From Afifella pfennigii DSM 17143 (GTDB taxonomy: Bacteria > Pseudomonadota > Alphaproteobacteria > Rhizobiales > Afifellaceae): 64,000 bases of DNA. Shown here in pieces: positions 1-8,497 of this stretch (positions within the stretch are counted from its first letter, which is position 1; each line of letters begins with the position of its first letter). The translations under genes and the position numbers were made by a program. A model generated the notes under the pieces. It did not search any database. It was not told the origin of the DNA and saw nothing but the letters and a program-made list of their open reading frames with translations. The stretch spans positions 1 through 64,000 of the forward strand of contig NZ_JHZK01000011.1 in the NCBI RefSeq assembly GCF_000688515.1, in the 5' to 3' direction.

Positions 1-138
1 CACGCCAATGCCGTCCTCACCGCCGCCGGCTACAACTTCCGCCTCATCCTCCGCTGGCTGAGGCTTCTCTTGCGCCTCATCCTGGAGGCCTTTGCCAAAG
101 CCATTGGCCCCAAAACCGCGCTCCAGACGGCTTCTTAA
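1..138 (+). mobile_element. IS5-family transposase, C-terminal tail (cut by window edge)
   Basis: The window opens inside an open frame that runs 45 codons to a TAA at 136-138. It contains the run ANAVLTAAGYNFRLILRWL followed by a Leu/Arg-rich tail. This is the characteristic C-terminus of IS5-group DDE transposases, where the NAVL-AAGYNFR-LL-WL block follows the last catalytic segment. The 5' part, with the catalytic DDE residues, lies outside the window, so it cannot be judged whether the element is intact. No terminal inverted repeat could be identified without the left end. It lies 310 bp beyond the 3' end of sdhB, which points at this sequence. Confidence 0.8.
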
Positions 139-448
139 CAGTCAACGTCAGAGACCCCGAAGCGATCGAGCGAGCCCGGTCGCGGCGGAGGTGAGATGCC
201 GCCAGAGCGTGTCACATCTTGTTGGACGCCGCTTCTGTTTTGCTGGTCTTCGCGAGGCGAGCGACAGGAGAGACGCGTAGCGCGATGCGAGGCATCGGGC
301 GAGCGGTTCGACGCAGCAAGCGCCCGCCGCGACAAAGCCCGTAGGGCCGGGGGCGATCGCAGACCGGATCCTGACCTCTCTTCAGGCCAATGCGAGATAG
401 GAGGCGCCCAGCCGGCGGGTTCTACGCCGGCTTAGGCAGGAAGGCGGC
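139..448. other. Non-coding gap between the IS5 tail and sdhB
   Basis: This 310-bp stretch has short open frames on both strands, but none has a family-like sequence or a good ribosome binding site. It should contain the right end of the IS element and then the region downstream of sdhB. The only clear structure is a hairpin at 410-432. Confidence 0.5.
410..432 (-). terminator. Hairpin downstream of sdhB
   Basis: AGCCGGCG (410-417) and CGCCGGCT (425-432) form a perfect 8-bp stem with a 7-nt loop, 17 bp past the sdhB stop on the minus strand. There is no U-tract, so it may act as a Rho-dependent 3' end or RNA stabiliser rather than a classic intrinsic terminator. Confidence 0.45.
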
Positions 449-1225
449 TCACACGCGCCGCTCCACCATCTTCTTCTTGATCTCGGCGATCGCCTTCGCC
501 GGGTTAAGTCCCTTCGGGCAGACCTGCACGCAATTGAGGATGGTGTGGCAGCGATACAGTCGGAACGGGTCTTCCAACTGGTCGAGCCGTTCGCCGGTGC
601 GCTCATCGCGCGAATCGGCGATCCAACGCCAGGCCTGCAGAAGCGCGGCCGGGCCCAGATAGCGCTCCGGGTTCCACCAATAGCTCGGGCAGGCCGTCGT
701 GCAGCAGGCGCACAGGATGCATTCGTAATAGCCGTCGAGCTTCTCTCGGTCCTCGCGGCTTTGCAGCCATTCCTTTTCCGGCATCGGCGAGACGGTCTGC
801 AGCCAGGGCTCGATCAGCGCATGCTGGGCGTAGAAGCGGGTAAGGTCCGGCACCAGATCCTTCACCACCGGCATATGCGGTAGCGGATAGACCTTCACCG
901 GGCCGTTCACCTCGCCCCAGCCTTTCAGGCAGGCGAGTGTGTTGCTGCCGTCGATATTCATCGCGCAGGAGCCGCAGATGCCCTCGCGGCAGGAGCGGCG
1001 CAGCGTCAGCGTCGGATCGACCTTGTTCTTGATCCATAGGAGCGCGTCGAGCACCATCGGCCCGCAATCTTCCGTGTCGACCCAATAGGTGTCGAGGCGC
1101 GGATTGGCGTCGTCTTCCGGATCCCAGCGATAGATGCGGAATTCCTTCAGCGTGCCGCCGTCGGGCTTCGGCCAGGCCTTGCCCTGACGGACGGTGGAAT
1201 TCTTGGGGAGCGTGATGTGAACCAT
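449..1225 (-). CDS. sdhB: Succinate dehydrogenase iron-sulfur subunit SdhB
   Basis: 258-aa Fe-S subunit of respiratory complex II. It passes electrons from the SdhA flavin to ubiquinone on the cytoplasmic face of the inner membrane. The plant-type [2Fe-2S] ligands are visible as C79, C84, C87 and C99 (CREGICGSC...C). The C-terminal domain carries [12 protein letters not shown] (C169, C172, C175, C179) and [12 protein letters not shown] (C226, C232, C236) for the [4Fe-4S] and [3Fe-4S] clusters. The length is normal for alphaproteobacteria. The frame stays open upstream, but the ATG at 1225 matches the family N-terminus. In most Rhizobiales sdhB follows sdhA in sdhCDAB. Here the upstream neighbour is divergent and unrelated, so the gene stands alone. 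Confidence 0.96.
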   Translation of the reverse strand: MVHITLPKNSTVRQGKAWPKPDGGTLKEFRIYRWDPEDDANPRLDTYWVDTEDCGPMVLDALLWIKNKVDPTLTLRRSCREGICGSCAMNIDGSNTLACLKGWGEVNGPVKVYPLPHMPVVKDLVPDLTRFYAQHALIEPWLQTVSPMPEKEWLQSREDREKLDGYYECILCACCTTACPSYWWNPERYLGPAALLQAWRWIADSRDERTGERLDQLEDPFRLYRCHTILNCVQVCPKGLNPAKAIAEIKKKMVERRV

Positions 1226-1320
1226 GGGCTGTGTCTTCGTGCGTGGGTCCGGCGATCGGCCAACCTGTGCTGCAAATGCGAAAGCGTCAACGTCGTGGCG
1301 CGTTCTGGCGCCGCATCTTA

Positions 1321-1357
1321 TGCGCGCATGCCTTGCGTCGAACGGCGCATGCGCGCA
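1321..1357. promoter_or_regulatory. 11-bp perfect inverted repeat in the divergent intergenic region
   Basis: TGCGCGCATGC (1321-1331) and its exact complement GCATGCGCGCA (1347-1357) flank a 15-nt spacer. They lie between divergent sdhB (start 1225) and the ThDP-enzyme gene (start 1399). The symmetry would suit a dimeric regulator, or an RNA hairpin in the 5' leader of the downstream gene. No matching regulator is encoded next to it. Confidence 0.45.
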
Positions 1358-1398
1358 AGAGAGCGAAAGCCGATGCACGCCGGAGTAATGGCCGAGCC

Positions 1399-3093
1399 AT
1401 GAACGATCAAGCGCAAAGCGCATCCGCCCTTCGCGGGCGCACGGGCGGACAGATTCTCGTCGACCAGCTTCTCGCCCAGGGCGTGCGGACGCTGAGCTGC
1501 GTGCCGGGCGAGAGCTTTCTCGCCGCGCTCGACGCACTCCACGGCTCCGCCATCGAGGTCCTCGTCTGCCGCAACGAAGGCGGCGCCGCGATGATGGCGG
1601 AAGCCGCCGGCAAGCTGACCGGCCGGCCGGGCGTGTGTTTCGTCACCCGCGGGCCCGGCGCCAGCAACGCCGCGCATGGCGTGCACGTCGCCGCCCACGA
1701 TTCCACGCCCATGATCCTGCTCATCGGCCAGGTCGGACGGGCGATGCGCCACCGGGAGGCCTTCCAGGAGGTCGATTACGAACAGATGTTCGGCCGCATC
1801 GCCAAATGGGTGGTGGAGGTGAATGAGGCTTCGCGACTGCCGGAGCTGATGGCGCGCGCTTTCCGCGTCGCCATGCAGGGGCGGCCGGGACCGGTCGTCG
1901 TCGCACTGCCGGAGGACATGCTTTCGGAGGAGACGGCCGTTATCGCCGATGCGCCGAAAGTGGAGCCGGCCGAGGCGGCCCCCGCCCCTGCCGATCTTCG
2001 CCGTCTTGCCGAACTGATGCGCGGCGCCCGCAGGCCTGTCGCCATCCTAGGCGGCTCGCGCTGGAGCGAGGAGGCAAGCGCCGGCTTCGTCGCCTTTGCC
2101 GAACGCACGGGCCTGCCGGTCGCCACCTCCTTCCGCCGCGCCCATCTTTTTCCCGCCGATCACCCGAACTATGCCGGCGATCTCGGCATCGGCCCGAACC
2201 CCAAGCTCTTTCGGCGCATTCAGGAGGCCGATCTCGTCCTTCTGCTCGGCGCCAGGCTCTCGGAGATGCCGTCGGGCTCCTACACGCTTCTTGACGTGCC
2301 GATGCCGCGTCAGGCGCTCGTGCATGTGCATCCGGGTGCGGAAGAGCTCGGCCGCGTCTACCAGCCGAGCCTTGCCATCCAGGCCTCGCCGAGCGCCTTC
2401 CTCGCCGCCCTCGCTGCGGCTGAGCTCGATTTCGGCCCCCCGGCGCAGGAAGCCGGCGCCGCGCATCAAGACTATCTAGCCTGGTCGCAGGAGCCGCTGA
2501 AGGTGCCCGGCGACTTCCAATACGCCGAGGCGATGGTCTGGCTGCGCCAGCGCCTGCCCCCGGATGCCATCATCTGCAACGGCGCCGGCAATTACGCCGG
2601 CTGGATCCACCGCTATTATCGCTTTCGCCGTTTCGCCACCCAGCTCGCGCCCGTTTCCGGCTCCATGGGCTACGGCGTGCCGGCCGCGGTGATGGCCAAG
2701 CACCTATTCCCTGAGCGCATCGTCATCGCCTTCGCCGGCGACGGCTGCTTTCTGATGAACGGCCAGGAATTCGCCACCGCCGTGCAGCACGGCCTGCCGA
2801 TCGTCGTCGTCGTCGTCGACAATGCCATGTACGGCACCATTCGCATGCACCAGGAAGGGCGCTATCCGCACCGCGTCTCGGCGACGGATCTGGCCAATCC
2901 GGATTTCGCCGCGCTCGCCAGGGCCTATGGCGGCCATGGCGAGAGGGTGGAAAGGACGCAGGAATTCGCCCCGGCCTTTGAGCGGGCGCTCGCCTGCGGC
3001 AAGCCAGCAATCGTGCATTGCCTGCTTGATCCGGAAGCCATCACGCCTGCGAAGACGCTTTCCCAACTGCGCGGTAGTAAGTTGTCCGACTGA
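1399..3093 (+). CDS. Thiamine-diphosphate-dependent enzyme, acetolactate-synthase-like
   Basis: 564-aa ThDP enzyme with the three-domain acetolactate synthase/pyruvate oxidase layout. The N-terminal domain has the activating glutamate E60 (in CRNEGGAA). The C-terminal ThDP/Mg site has G447-D448-G449, N454 and N475 (DNAMYGT). Such enzymes cleave or join 2-oxo acids such as pyruvate. No ilvH-like regulatory subunit and no branched-chain amino acid gene is nearby, so a biosynthetic IlvB role is doubtful and the substrate is open. The start is the ATG at 1399; the frame extends upstream without a family-like sequence. An MBL-fold hydrolase follows 46 bp downstream on the same strand, probably co-transcribed. 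Divergent from sdhB. Confidence 0.85.
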   Translation: MNDQAQSASALRGRTGGQILVDQLLAQGVRTLSCVPGESFLAALDALHGSAIEVLVCRNEGGAAMMAEAAGKLTGRPGVCFVTRGPGASNAAHGVHVAAHDSTPMILLIGQVGRAMRHREAFQEVDYEQMFGRIAKWVVEVNEASRLPELMARAFRVAMQGRPGPVVVALPEDMLSEETAVIADAPKVEPAEAAPAPADLRRLAELMRGARRPVAILGGSRWSEEASAGFVAFAERTGLPVATSFRRAHLFPADHPNYAGDLGIGPNPKLFRRIQEADLVLLLGARLSEMPSGSYTLLDVPMPRQALVHVHPGAEELGRVYQPSLAIQASPSAFLAALAAAELDFGPPAQEAGAAHQDYLAWSQEPLKVPGDFQYAEAMVWLRQRLPPDAIICNGAGNYAGWIHRYYRFRRFATQLAPVSGSMGYGVPAAVMAKHLFPERIVIAFAGDGCFLMNGQEFATAVQHGLPIVVVVVDNAMYGTIRMHQEGRYPHRVSATDLANPDFAALARAYGGHGERVERTQEFAPAFERALACGKPAIVHCLLDPEAITPAKTLSQLRGSKLSD

Positions 3094-3139
3094 TGGATAA
3101 ATCGCTGTTAGAGAACGATAATCGGAATCAGTTGGTGAT

Positions 3140-4033
3140 ATGAGCGCACCGGAGTTCAATCTCGCCTTGGAGGGCGCGCCGGGAGAGACGGTGCGCCTTT
3201 CCCCACTGGTGCGCCGCGTGCTCGCGCCCAATCCGGGCCCTTTCACCTATCGCGGCACCTGCACCTACATTGTCGGTGAGGGGGATGTCGCCGTCATCGA
3301 TCCAGGCCCCGCCGATGCTGCGCATCTCTCCGCCCTGCGCCACGCGGTGCGAGACGAGCGCGTCAGCCACATCCTCGTCACCCATACCCACCCGGACCAT
3401 TATCCGGCAGCGGCGCCGCTGGCGGAAGCGACGGGCGCCGCCATCCTCGGCTGCGCGCCCGGATCGGACGCGGCATCACGCGCCGTCGGCGCCGCCTCGG
3501 ATGCACCCTACCGCCCCGACCGCATTCTCGCCTGTGGCGAACGCATCGAAGGCCCGGGCTACACCCTGACGGCGCTCGCCACCCCCGGCCACGCCGCCAA
3601 TCATCTTTGCTTTGAGCTGCAAGAGGAGCGGGCGCTCTTCTCCGGAGACCATGTCATGGCGTGGTCGACCTCCGTCGTCATACCGCCGGACGGAGATATG
3701 GGCGACTACATGGCCTCGCTGCGCCTCCTCCTGGAGCGCGACGATCGGCTCTACTGGCCCGGCCATGGCGGCCCGGTGAAGGCGCCCAAACGCTTCGTGC
3801 GGGCCCTGCTGCAGCATCGCAGGCAGCGCGAGGCCGCCATCCTGGGAACGCTCGGCCCCGAGCCGCGCTCAATCGACGATATCGTGCTGCAGATCTATCA
3901 GGGCATCTCGCCTTCCCTCCTGGAGGCAGCCGCCCAATCGACGCTCGCCCATCTCATTGACCTCGCCGCGAGGGGCAAGGTGCGAAGCGATACTGGCGAT
4001 GTAACGCGCAAAGCGCGCTTCCTTCGCCCCTGA
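3140..4033 (+). CDS. MBL-fold metallo-hydrolase (LACTB2/glyoxalase-II-like)
   Basis: 297-aa metallo-beta-lactamase-fold hydrolase. The metal-binding motif THTHPDH is at residues 81-87 (H82, H84, D86, H87). Further ligand motifs are GHAANHLCFEL, SGDHVMAW and WPGHGGP. After the fold there is a C-terminal helical segment of the LACTB2 type. No signal peptide, so probably cytoplasmic. It lies 46 bp after the ThDP enzyme and is presumably in the same transcript, which suggests the two act on related metabolites. The substrate cannot be read from sequence; thioester or lactone hydrolysis is plausible. Confidence 0.85.
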   Translation: MSAPEFNLALEGAPGETVRLSPLVRRVLAPNPGPFTYRGTCTYIVGEGDVAVIDPGPADAAHLSALRHAVRDERVSHILVTHTHPDHYPAAAPLAEATGAAILGCAPGSDAASRAVGAASDAPYRPDRILACGERIEGPGYTLTALATPGHAANHLCFELQEERALFSGDHVMAWSTSVVIPPDGDMGDYMASLRLLLERDDRLYWPGHGGPVKAPKRFVRALLQHRRQREAAILGTLGPEPRSIDDIVLQIYQGISPSLLEAAAQSTLAHLIDLAARGKVRSDTGDVTRKARFLRP

Positions 4034-4034
4034 G

Positions 4035-4062
4035 CGGCCGCGGGAGCGCCACACCGCGGCCG
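4035..4062 (+). terminator. GC-rich hairpin after the MBL hydrolase gene
   Basis: CGGCCGCGG (4035-4043) and CCGCGGCCG (4054-4062) make a perfect 9-bp stem with a 10-nt loop, starting one base past the hydrolase stop codon. No U-tract follows. It probably marks the 3' end of the ThDP-enzyme/MBL transcript before the Tat-exported glucan protein. Confidence 0.5.
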
Positions 4063-4156
4063 TCCCGGCAACGGCTCTCGCCCTCACGCCGCTTGCCTAC
4101 ATTCCGCCGCATAGGCGGCTTAGCGGGCAGGCAAGCTTCAAGACATCGGGACACCC

Positions 4157-5749
4157 ATGGCAGAGATATCCCGCCGCGCCGCCCTCCTCGGCGCGGGCGC
4201 CCTAGCCCTCAACTCTTTGGGCGAGAGCGCTCTGGCAGCGCCCGCGACGGGCGAGGGGGACGGGATCGCCTATGGGTCGCCGGAGACCTTCTCCTTCCAG
4301 CGGCTCAAGGCAGTGGCGCAAAGGCTCGCCCGCCGGCCCTGGCGAGCGACCCCACCGGTGGCCGCAGAGATCCTGCAGGAGATCGACTACGACGCCTATT
4401 TCCAGATCGCTTTCCGCAAGGACCACACGATCCGACCCGCCCGCAACGACGGCACGCCAATCCAGCTCTTTCACCTCGGCCGTTACCAGCGAGAACCGGT
4501 CTCGATCTCCATCGTGGAGGACGGCACCGCCCGCGAGATCCTCTATCGCCAAGCCTATTTCGACATTCCCGACGGCCATATCGCCCACCGCCTGCCGGAG
4601 GATATCGGTTTTGCCGGCTTTCGCGTGATGGATGAGAGCCTTGACTGGGACTGGCTCTCCTTTCTCGGCGCCTCTTATTTCCGCTCCCCCGGTAGCGGTC
4701 GCCAATATGGGCTGTCCGCCCGCGGCGTTGCCATCGATACCGGCCTTGCCAGCGGCGAGGAGTTCCCCCGCTTTTCCCGCTTCTTCCTGGAGGCCGTTCC
4801 GGGCGAGCGCGACCGGCTGATCGTGCATGCTCTTCTGGAAGGCCCGAGCCTGACCGGCGCCTACCGCTTCGACTGCACCCGGCAGGGCGGCGTCGTCATG
4901 GATACCGAGGCCGAGCTTTATCCGCGCCAGGCGATGCAGCGGCTCGGCATGGCGCCGCTCACCTCCATGTTCTGGTACTCGCAGAAGGATCGTCGCCACG
5001 CGATCGACTGGCGGCCGGAGATCCACGATTCCGACGGCCTCGCCATCTGGACCGGCAGCGACGAGCGCATCTGGCGCCCGCTGAACAACCCGCCGACCGT
5101 GATGACCAACAGCTTCACCGACGAGAACCCGAAAGGCTTCGGCCTTTTGCAGCGCGACCGCGATTTCGACCATTATCAGGACGACAACGTCTTCTACCAC
5201 CTTCGCCCATCGCTCTGGGTGGAGCCGCGCGGGCCATGGGGCCGCGGCGCCGTCCAACTGGTGGAGATCCCGACCGGCGACGAGACGCACGACAACATCG
5301 TCGCCTACTGGGTGCCCGAGATGGAGGCCGTGCCTGGCCGCGCGATCCCGTTCGCCTACCGCCTTCACTGGAATGCCGAGGAGCCTTTTCCCAGCGGCGC
5401 CGGGCGCGTCGTCGACACCTTCATCGGCGCCGGCGGCATTCCCGGGCAGGCGCGCCCTCGTAACGCCCATCAATTCGTCGTCGACTTCACCGGCGGCGAT
5501 CTTGCCCGCTTCGCCGCCGATGACGGCGTCGTGCCGGTCATCGATGTCTCGCGCGGGCGCATCGGCCGCGCCGGCGCCTATCCCGTCGTCGGTCGCCATG
5601 GGCTTTTCCGGGCCGCCTTCGAGCTACACGCTTCCGGTGCCGAGCCGCTCGATCTCCGCCTCTATCTGAAGCACGGCGAGCGCGCGCTGACGGAAACCTG
5701 GATCTACCAGTTCTTCCCCGACAGCGACCGGCTGCGCGGCAGCGGCTGA
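4157..5749 (+). CDS. Periplasmic glucan biosynthesis protein, OpgG/OpgD family
   Basis: 530-aa member of the MdoG/OpgG-OpgD family, which acts in the periplasm in osmoregulated periplasmic (cyclic or linear) glucan synthesis. The N-terminus has a twin-arginine signal (SRRAALLGAGALAL, Arg6-Arg7) and a likely signal peptidase site after ALA near residue 27. Tat export is typical of OpgD. The rest is the large beta-sandwich MdoG domain, with recognisable blocks around FQRLKAVAQRL, YFQIAFRKDHTIRP and AYRLHWN. The length matches the family. No opgH glucosyltransferase is nearby. The ATG at 4157 places the Tat motif correctly. Choosing between OpgG and OpgD would need a phylogeny. Confidence 0.9.
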   Translation: MAEISRRAALLGAGALALNSLGESALAAPATGEGDGIAYGSPETFSFQRLKAVAQRLARRPWRATPPVAAEILQEIDYDAYFQIAFRKDHTIRPARNDGTPIQLFHLGRYQREPVSISIVEDGTAREILYRQAYFDIPDGHIAHRLPEDIGFAGFRVMDESLDWDWLSFLGASYFRSPGSGRQYGLSARGVAIDTGLASGEEFPRFSRFFLEAVPGERDRLIVHALLEGPSLTGAYRFDCTRQGGVVMDTEAELYPRQAMQRLGMAPLTSMFWYSQKDRRHAIDWRPEIHDSDGLAIWTGSDERIWRPLNNPPTVMTNSFTDENPKGFGLLQRDRDFDHYQDDNVFYHLRPSLWVEPRGPWGRGAVQLVEIPTGDETHDNIVAYWVPEMEAVPGRAIPFAYRLHWNAEEPFPSGAGRVVDTFIGAGGIPGQARPRNAHQFVVDFTGGDLARFAADDGVVPVIDVSRGRIGRAGAYPVVGRHGLFRAAFELHASGAEPLDLRLYLKHGERALTETWIYQFFPDSDRLRGSG

Positions 5750-5771
5750 GCAGGCGCGGGCCGCCGGCCGC

Positions 5772-5957
5772 CTATTTCTCCCAGAACCATTTGGCGCATT
5801 CGCGCCGCCGCTCCGCCTCGCTGATGCCGATATCGGCAAGCCGCCAGGGCGGAAGCTCGGCCAGCTGCCGCCGTTGCCGCGCCCGTTGGAGCCACAGGCA
5901 AAGGCCGCGCGACAAGTCGCGGCCTTTGTGCGTAAATGTGACGGAATGACTGTGCAT
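5772..5957 (-). CDS. DUF1127 small protein
   Basis: 61-aa protein whose second half (WLQRARQRRQLAELPPWRLA, then DIGISEAE) is a clear DUF1127 (YjiS-like) domain: an Arg-rich helix, then L-DIG-S--E and an aromatic end (FWEK). DUF1127 proteins in alphaproteobacteria include small regulators, some reported to bind RNA and influence phosphate and carbon metabolism. The minus-strand ATG at 5957 has AAGGA a few bases upstream. It is divergent from the LysR gene, with about 70 bp between start codons, so the two may share regulatory sites. Confidence 0.8.
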   Translation of the reverse strand: MHSHSVTFTHKGRDLSRGLCLWLQRARQRRQLAELPPWRLADIGISEAERRRECAKWFWEK

Positions 5958-6030
5958 ACCGTCCTTGAGAGCCCTTTATTGAAAGAGATTCAAACGATAA
6001 GATCGCACGACATATGTGCGGTTTTTTCAC

Positions 6031-6936
6031 ATGAGAAGACGCCTTCCCTCGCTCAACGCGCTGCGCGCCTTCGAGGCGGCCGGCCGCCATGGCCGGATGA
6101 TCCATGCGGCCGAGGAGCTTCATGTCACCCACAGCGCCATCAGCCGGCAGGTGCAGCAGCTTGAGCAAAGCCTCGGCGTGGCGCTCTTTGAGGGCCCGAA
6201 GAACGCCCTCCGGCTGACGGAGGCGGGCCGCACGCTCCTGCCGCACCTCACCGCCGCCTTCGATCAGCTCGACATGGCGGTGCGCATGGTGGCGGGCAAG
6301 GAGGAGGCGATCCTCGATATCGCCTGCGGCGGCACCTTCTCCATGCGTTGGCTGATCCCGCGCCTGCATGGCTTTCGTGATCTTTATCCCAGGATCGAGG
6401 TGCGCCTCACCGCCTGCCACAACGACGAGCAGTTTCAGCGCGGCGATTTCGACGTCGTAATCCGCCACGGCACCGGGCCCTGGCCGGCGGACAAAACCGT
6501 GCTGAAGCTCTTTGCCACCGAGATCGGTCCCGTTCTGGCGCCCAGTCTTGCCCGCCCGGTCCAGACCGATTTTGAAGCTCTGCCGATCCTGCGCGCGCGC
6601 ACCCGCCCCCACGACTGGGCCGAATGGACGCACAGGAAGTTCGGGCCGGAGCGCGCCGAGCGCTTGCGCCGCAACCCGTCGCCACCCGGCACCGAGTACG
6701 AGCATCTCTACTTCCTCCTGGAAGCGGCGACCGCCGGATTGGGGGTCGCCATCGCGCCCTGGCCGCTGGTCGCCGACGATGTCGCCGCCGGCCGCCTCCT
6801 CGCCCCGCACGGCTTTCTGGAGAATGGCGAGAGCTACGTCGCACTCGCCCATGCGCGCCCGGCAGAAAAGGTGGCGTTCTTCCTCGATTGGCTGGGCAAG
6901 CAGGCTGCCGACTTCGCATCCGCCAGCGCCGACTGA
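6031..6936 (+). CDS. LysR-family transcriptional regulator (GcvA-like)
   Basis: 301-aa LysR regulator. The N-terminal winged HTH has the GcvA-type opening LPSLNALRAFEAAGRHG and the recognition-helix region VTHSAISRQVQQLE, followed by the periplasmic-binding-fold effector domain. The ATG at 6031 fits GcvA-like N-termini. A GTG at 6016 in the same frame would add MRFFH. The target is unknown; the divergent DUF1127 gene is the nearest candidate. An imperfect dyad, CGCAC-N7-GTGCG (6004-6020), just upstream could be an autoregulatory LysR site. Confidence 0.9.
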   Translation: MRRRLPSLNALRAFEAAGRHGRMIHAAEELHVTHSAISRQVQQLEQSLGVALFEGPKNALRLTEAGRTLLPHLTAAFDQLDMAVRMVAGKEEAILDIACGGTFSMRWLIPRLHGFRDLYPRIEVRLTACHNDEQFQRGDFDVVIRHGTGPWPADKTVLKLFATEIGPVLAPSLARPVQTDFEALPILRARTRPHDWAEWTHRKFGPERAERLRRNPSPPGTEYEHLYFLLEAATAGLGVAIAPWPLVADDVAAGRLLAPHGFLENGESYVALAHARPAEKVAFFLDWLGKQAADFASASAD

Positions 6937-7027
6937 CTTTCCCGGCGCTGAACGGGGTTAACGCCACAGTCACATTAGAACAGCTAGCCTTCACGGCGCA
7001 TATGCCTGTGAACGAGGAAGCTCCATC

Positions 7028-7339
7028 ATGGAAGACCGGCGCAGCGCCGAGCGCCTGCATATAGGCAAGCAGGCGGCGATCATCTCGCCGCGCCTTTTTG
7101 CCCGCGCCATCATCCGTAACATCAGCGTCTCCGGTGCTTGCATCGAACTTTTCAGCCCCGTTTCGCTGCCGGAGAGTTTCCGACTGCGTATCCCCAATTA
7201 CGATACGTTTCCCGCGACCCTTGTCTGGCAGAACGGGCTTGTGGCCGGCCTGCGCTTCGGCGACCCGATCCGCGACAGCGCCGTCGCCACGCTTGCCAAG
7301 ACGCGCCGCCAGCCCGCCCGGGCTCTGGCGAGCGAGTAG
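7028..7339 (+). CDS. PilZ-domain protein, putative c-di-GMP receptor
   Basis: 103-aa single-domain PilZ protein. The N-terminal ERRSAER-like arginine motif (DRRSAER) and the central NISVSGACIE, corresponding to the D/N-x-S-x-x-G motif, are the c-di-GMP ligands of the family. VAGLRFGDP is the usual closing strand. GAGGA is about 9 bases before the ATG. No partner gene is adjacent, so the output (motility, polysaccharide, cell cycle) cannot be inferred. The preceding gap contains a half CtrA motif (TTAACG near 6959) but not a full box. Confidence 0.88.
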   Translation: MEDRRSAERLHIGKQAAIISPRLFARAIIRNISVSGACIELFSPVSLPESFRLRIPNYDTFPATLVWQNGLVAGLRFGDPIRDSAVATLAKTRRQPARALASE

Positions 7340-7534
7340 CGCGTTCCTTCCGCGGCGCGTGCCTCCCGCCAAGGCCGCCAGCCGCCTTGCCAATCACTTT
7401 CCCATGCCCGCAGCGCCGCGCCATGCGGCCACACTTGCTCCGCGCCCACAAAGATGCCTGCATAGGCAAGCGGAATCTGGCGCGCTCGCCCTCGGCCAAG
7501 GCGGCGCCATGCCCCGCCTGCGAATGGAGAGCGG

Positions 7535-8497
7535 ATGACAAGATACGTAAAGGCGGCGGTCGTGCAGGCCGGGACGGTTCTCTTCGACACGCCCAAAACC
7601 CTTGCCAAACTGGCGGATCTAGCGCGTCAGGCAAGCGCCGGCGGAGCCGAGATCGCGGTCTTTCCCGAAGCCTTCGTTGGCGGCTACCCGAAAGGCCTCG
7701 ACTTCGGCGCCCGTCTCGGCTCGCGCACACCGGGAGGCCGCGAGGATTTCCGTCGCTACTATGACAGCGCCATCGCCGTGCCGGGTCCAGAGACGGAGGA
7801 GATCGGCCGCATCGCCCGCATCAACGGGCTTCATCTCGTCGTCGGCGTCATCGAGCGCGGCGGCGGCACCCTTTACTGTACGGCTCTTATCTTCGGCCCG
7901 GACGGCAGCCTCCTCGGCAAGCACCGAAAACTGATGCCCACGGCCCTGGAGCGTCTCGTCTGGGGCTTCGGCGACGGCTCCACCCTGCCGGTCGCCGAGA
8001 CCGGCATCGGGCGCATCGGCGCGGTGATTTGCTGGGAAAATTACATGCCGCTCCTGCGCACGGCGATGTATGCCAAGGGCATCGAGCTCTATTGTGCCCC
8101 GACGGCCGACGATCGCGAGACCTGGCTGCCGACCATGCGCACGATCGCCATGGAAGGGCGCTGCTTCGTGCTGTCTGCCTGTCAGTATCTGACCCGCGGC
8201 GATTGCCCGTCCGATTACGGCGCCGCTGAGGCCGAGGAGCCGTCCACGGTGTTGATGCGCGGCGGCGCCCTCATCGTCGACCCGCTCGGCAACATTTTGG
8301 TGGAGCCTTCCTTCGAGGGCGAGGCGGTGCGCTTCGCCGAGCTCGATTTTGCCGCCATTGCCCGCGGCAAGTACGATTTCGACGTCGTCGGCCACTACGC
8401 GCGGCCGGATGTGTTCCGCCTGACGGTCGATACGCGCCCACAAGCTCCCGTCTCCTTCACCGCGCCGCAAGCCGGCGAGAGGGCGGACGAAGAATGA
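7535..8497 (+). CDS. Nitrilase / carbon-nitrogen hydrolase
   Basis: 320-aa member of the nitrilase branch of the CN-hydrolase superfamily. The catalytic triad is E45 (FPEAFVGGYPKG), K132 (HRKLMPT) and C166 (ICWENYMPLLR). The GYPKG and CWENYMPL signatures are those of true nitrilases (R-CN to R-COOH + NH3), including arylacetonitrilases, rather than amidases. GGAGAG lies just before the ATG. Its stop overlaps the start of a methyltransferase gene (ATGA), so the two are translationally coupled. The substrate is not predictable. Confidence 0.92.
   Translation: MTRYVKAAVVQAGTVLFDTPKTLAKLADLARQASAGGAEIAVFPEAFVGGYPKGLDFGARLGSRTPGGREDFRRYYDSAIAVPGPETEEIGRIARINGLHLVVGVIERGGGTLYCTALIFGPDGSLLGKHRKLMPTALERLVWGFGDGSTLPVAETGIGRIGAVICWENYMPLLRTAMYAKGIELYCAPTADDRETWLPTMRTIAMEGRCFVLSACQYLTRGDCPSDYGAAEAEEPSTVLMRGGALIVDPLGNILVEPSFEGEAVRFAELDFAAIARGKYDFDVVGHYARPDVFRLTVDTRPQAPVSFTAPQAGERADEE

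Noticed and set aside
6958-6963. TTAACG half-site upstream of the PilZ gene
   Set aside because: The second TTAA half of a CtrA box is missing at the required spacing.
7053-7472. Similar strings GCCTGCAT(AT)AGGCAAGC in pilZ and near 7456
   Set aside because: Two short near-identical strings with a 2-bp difference, one in a coding region; too short and without context to be called a repeat.
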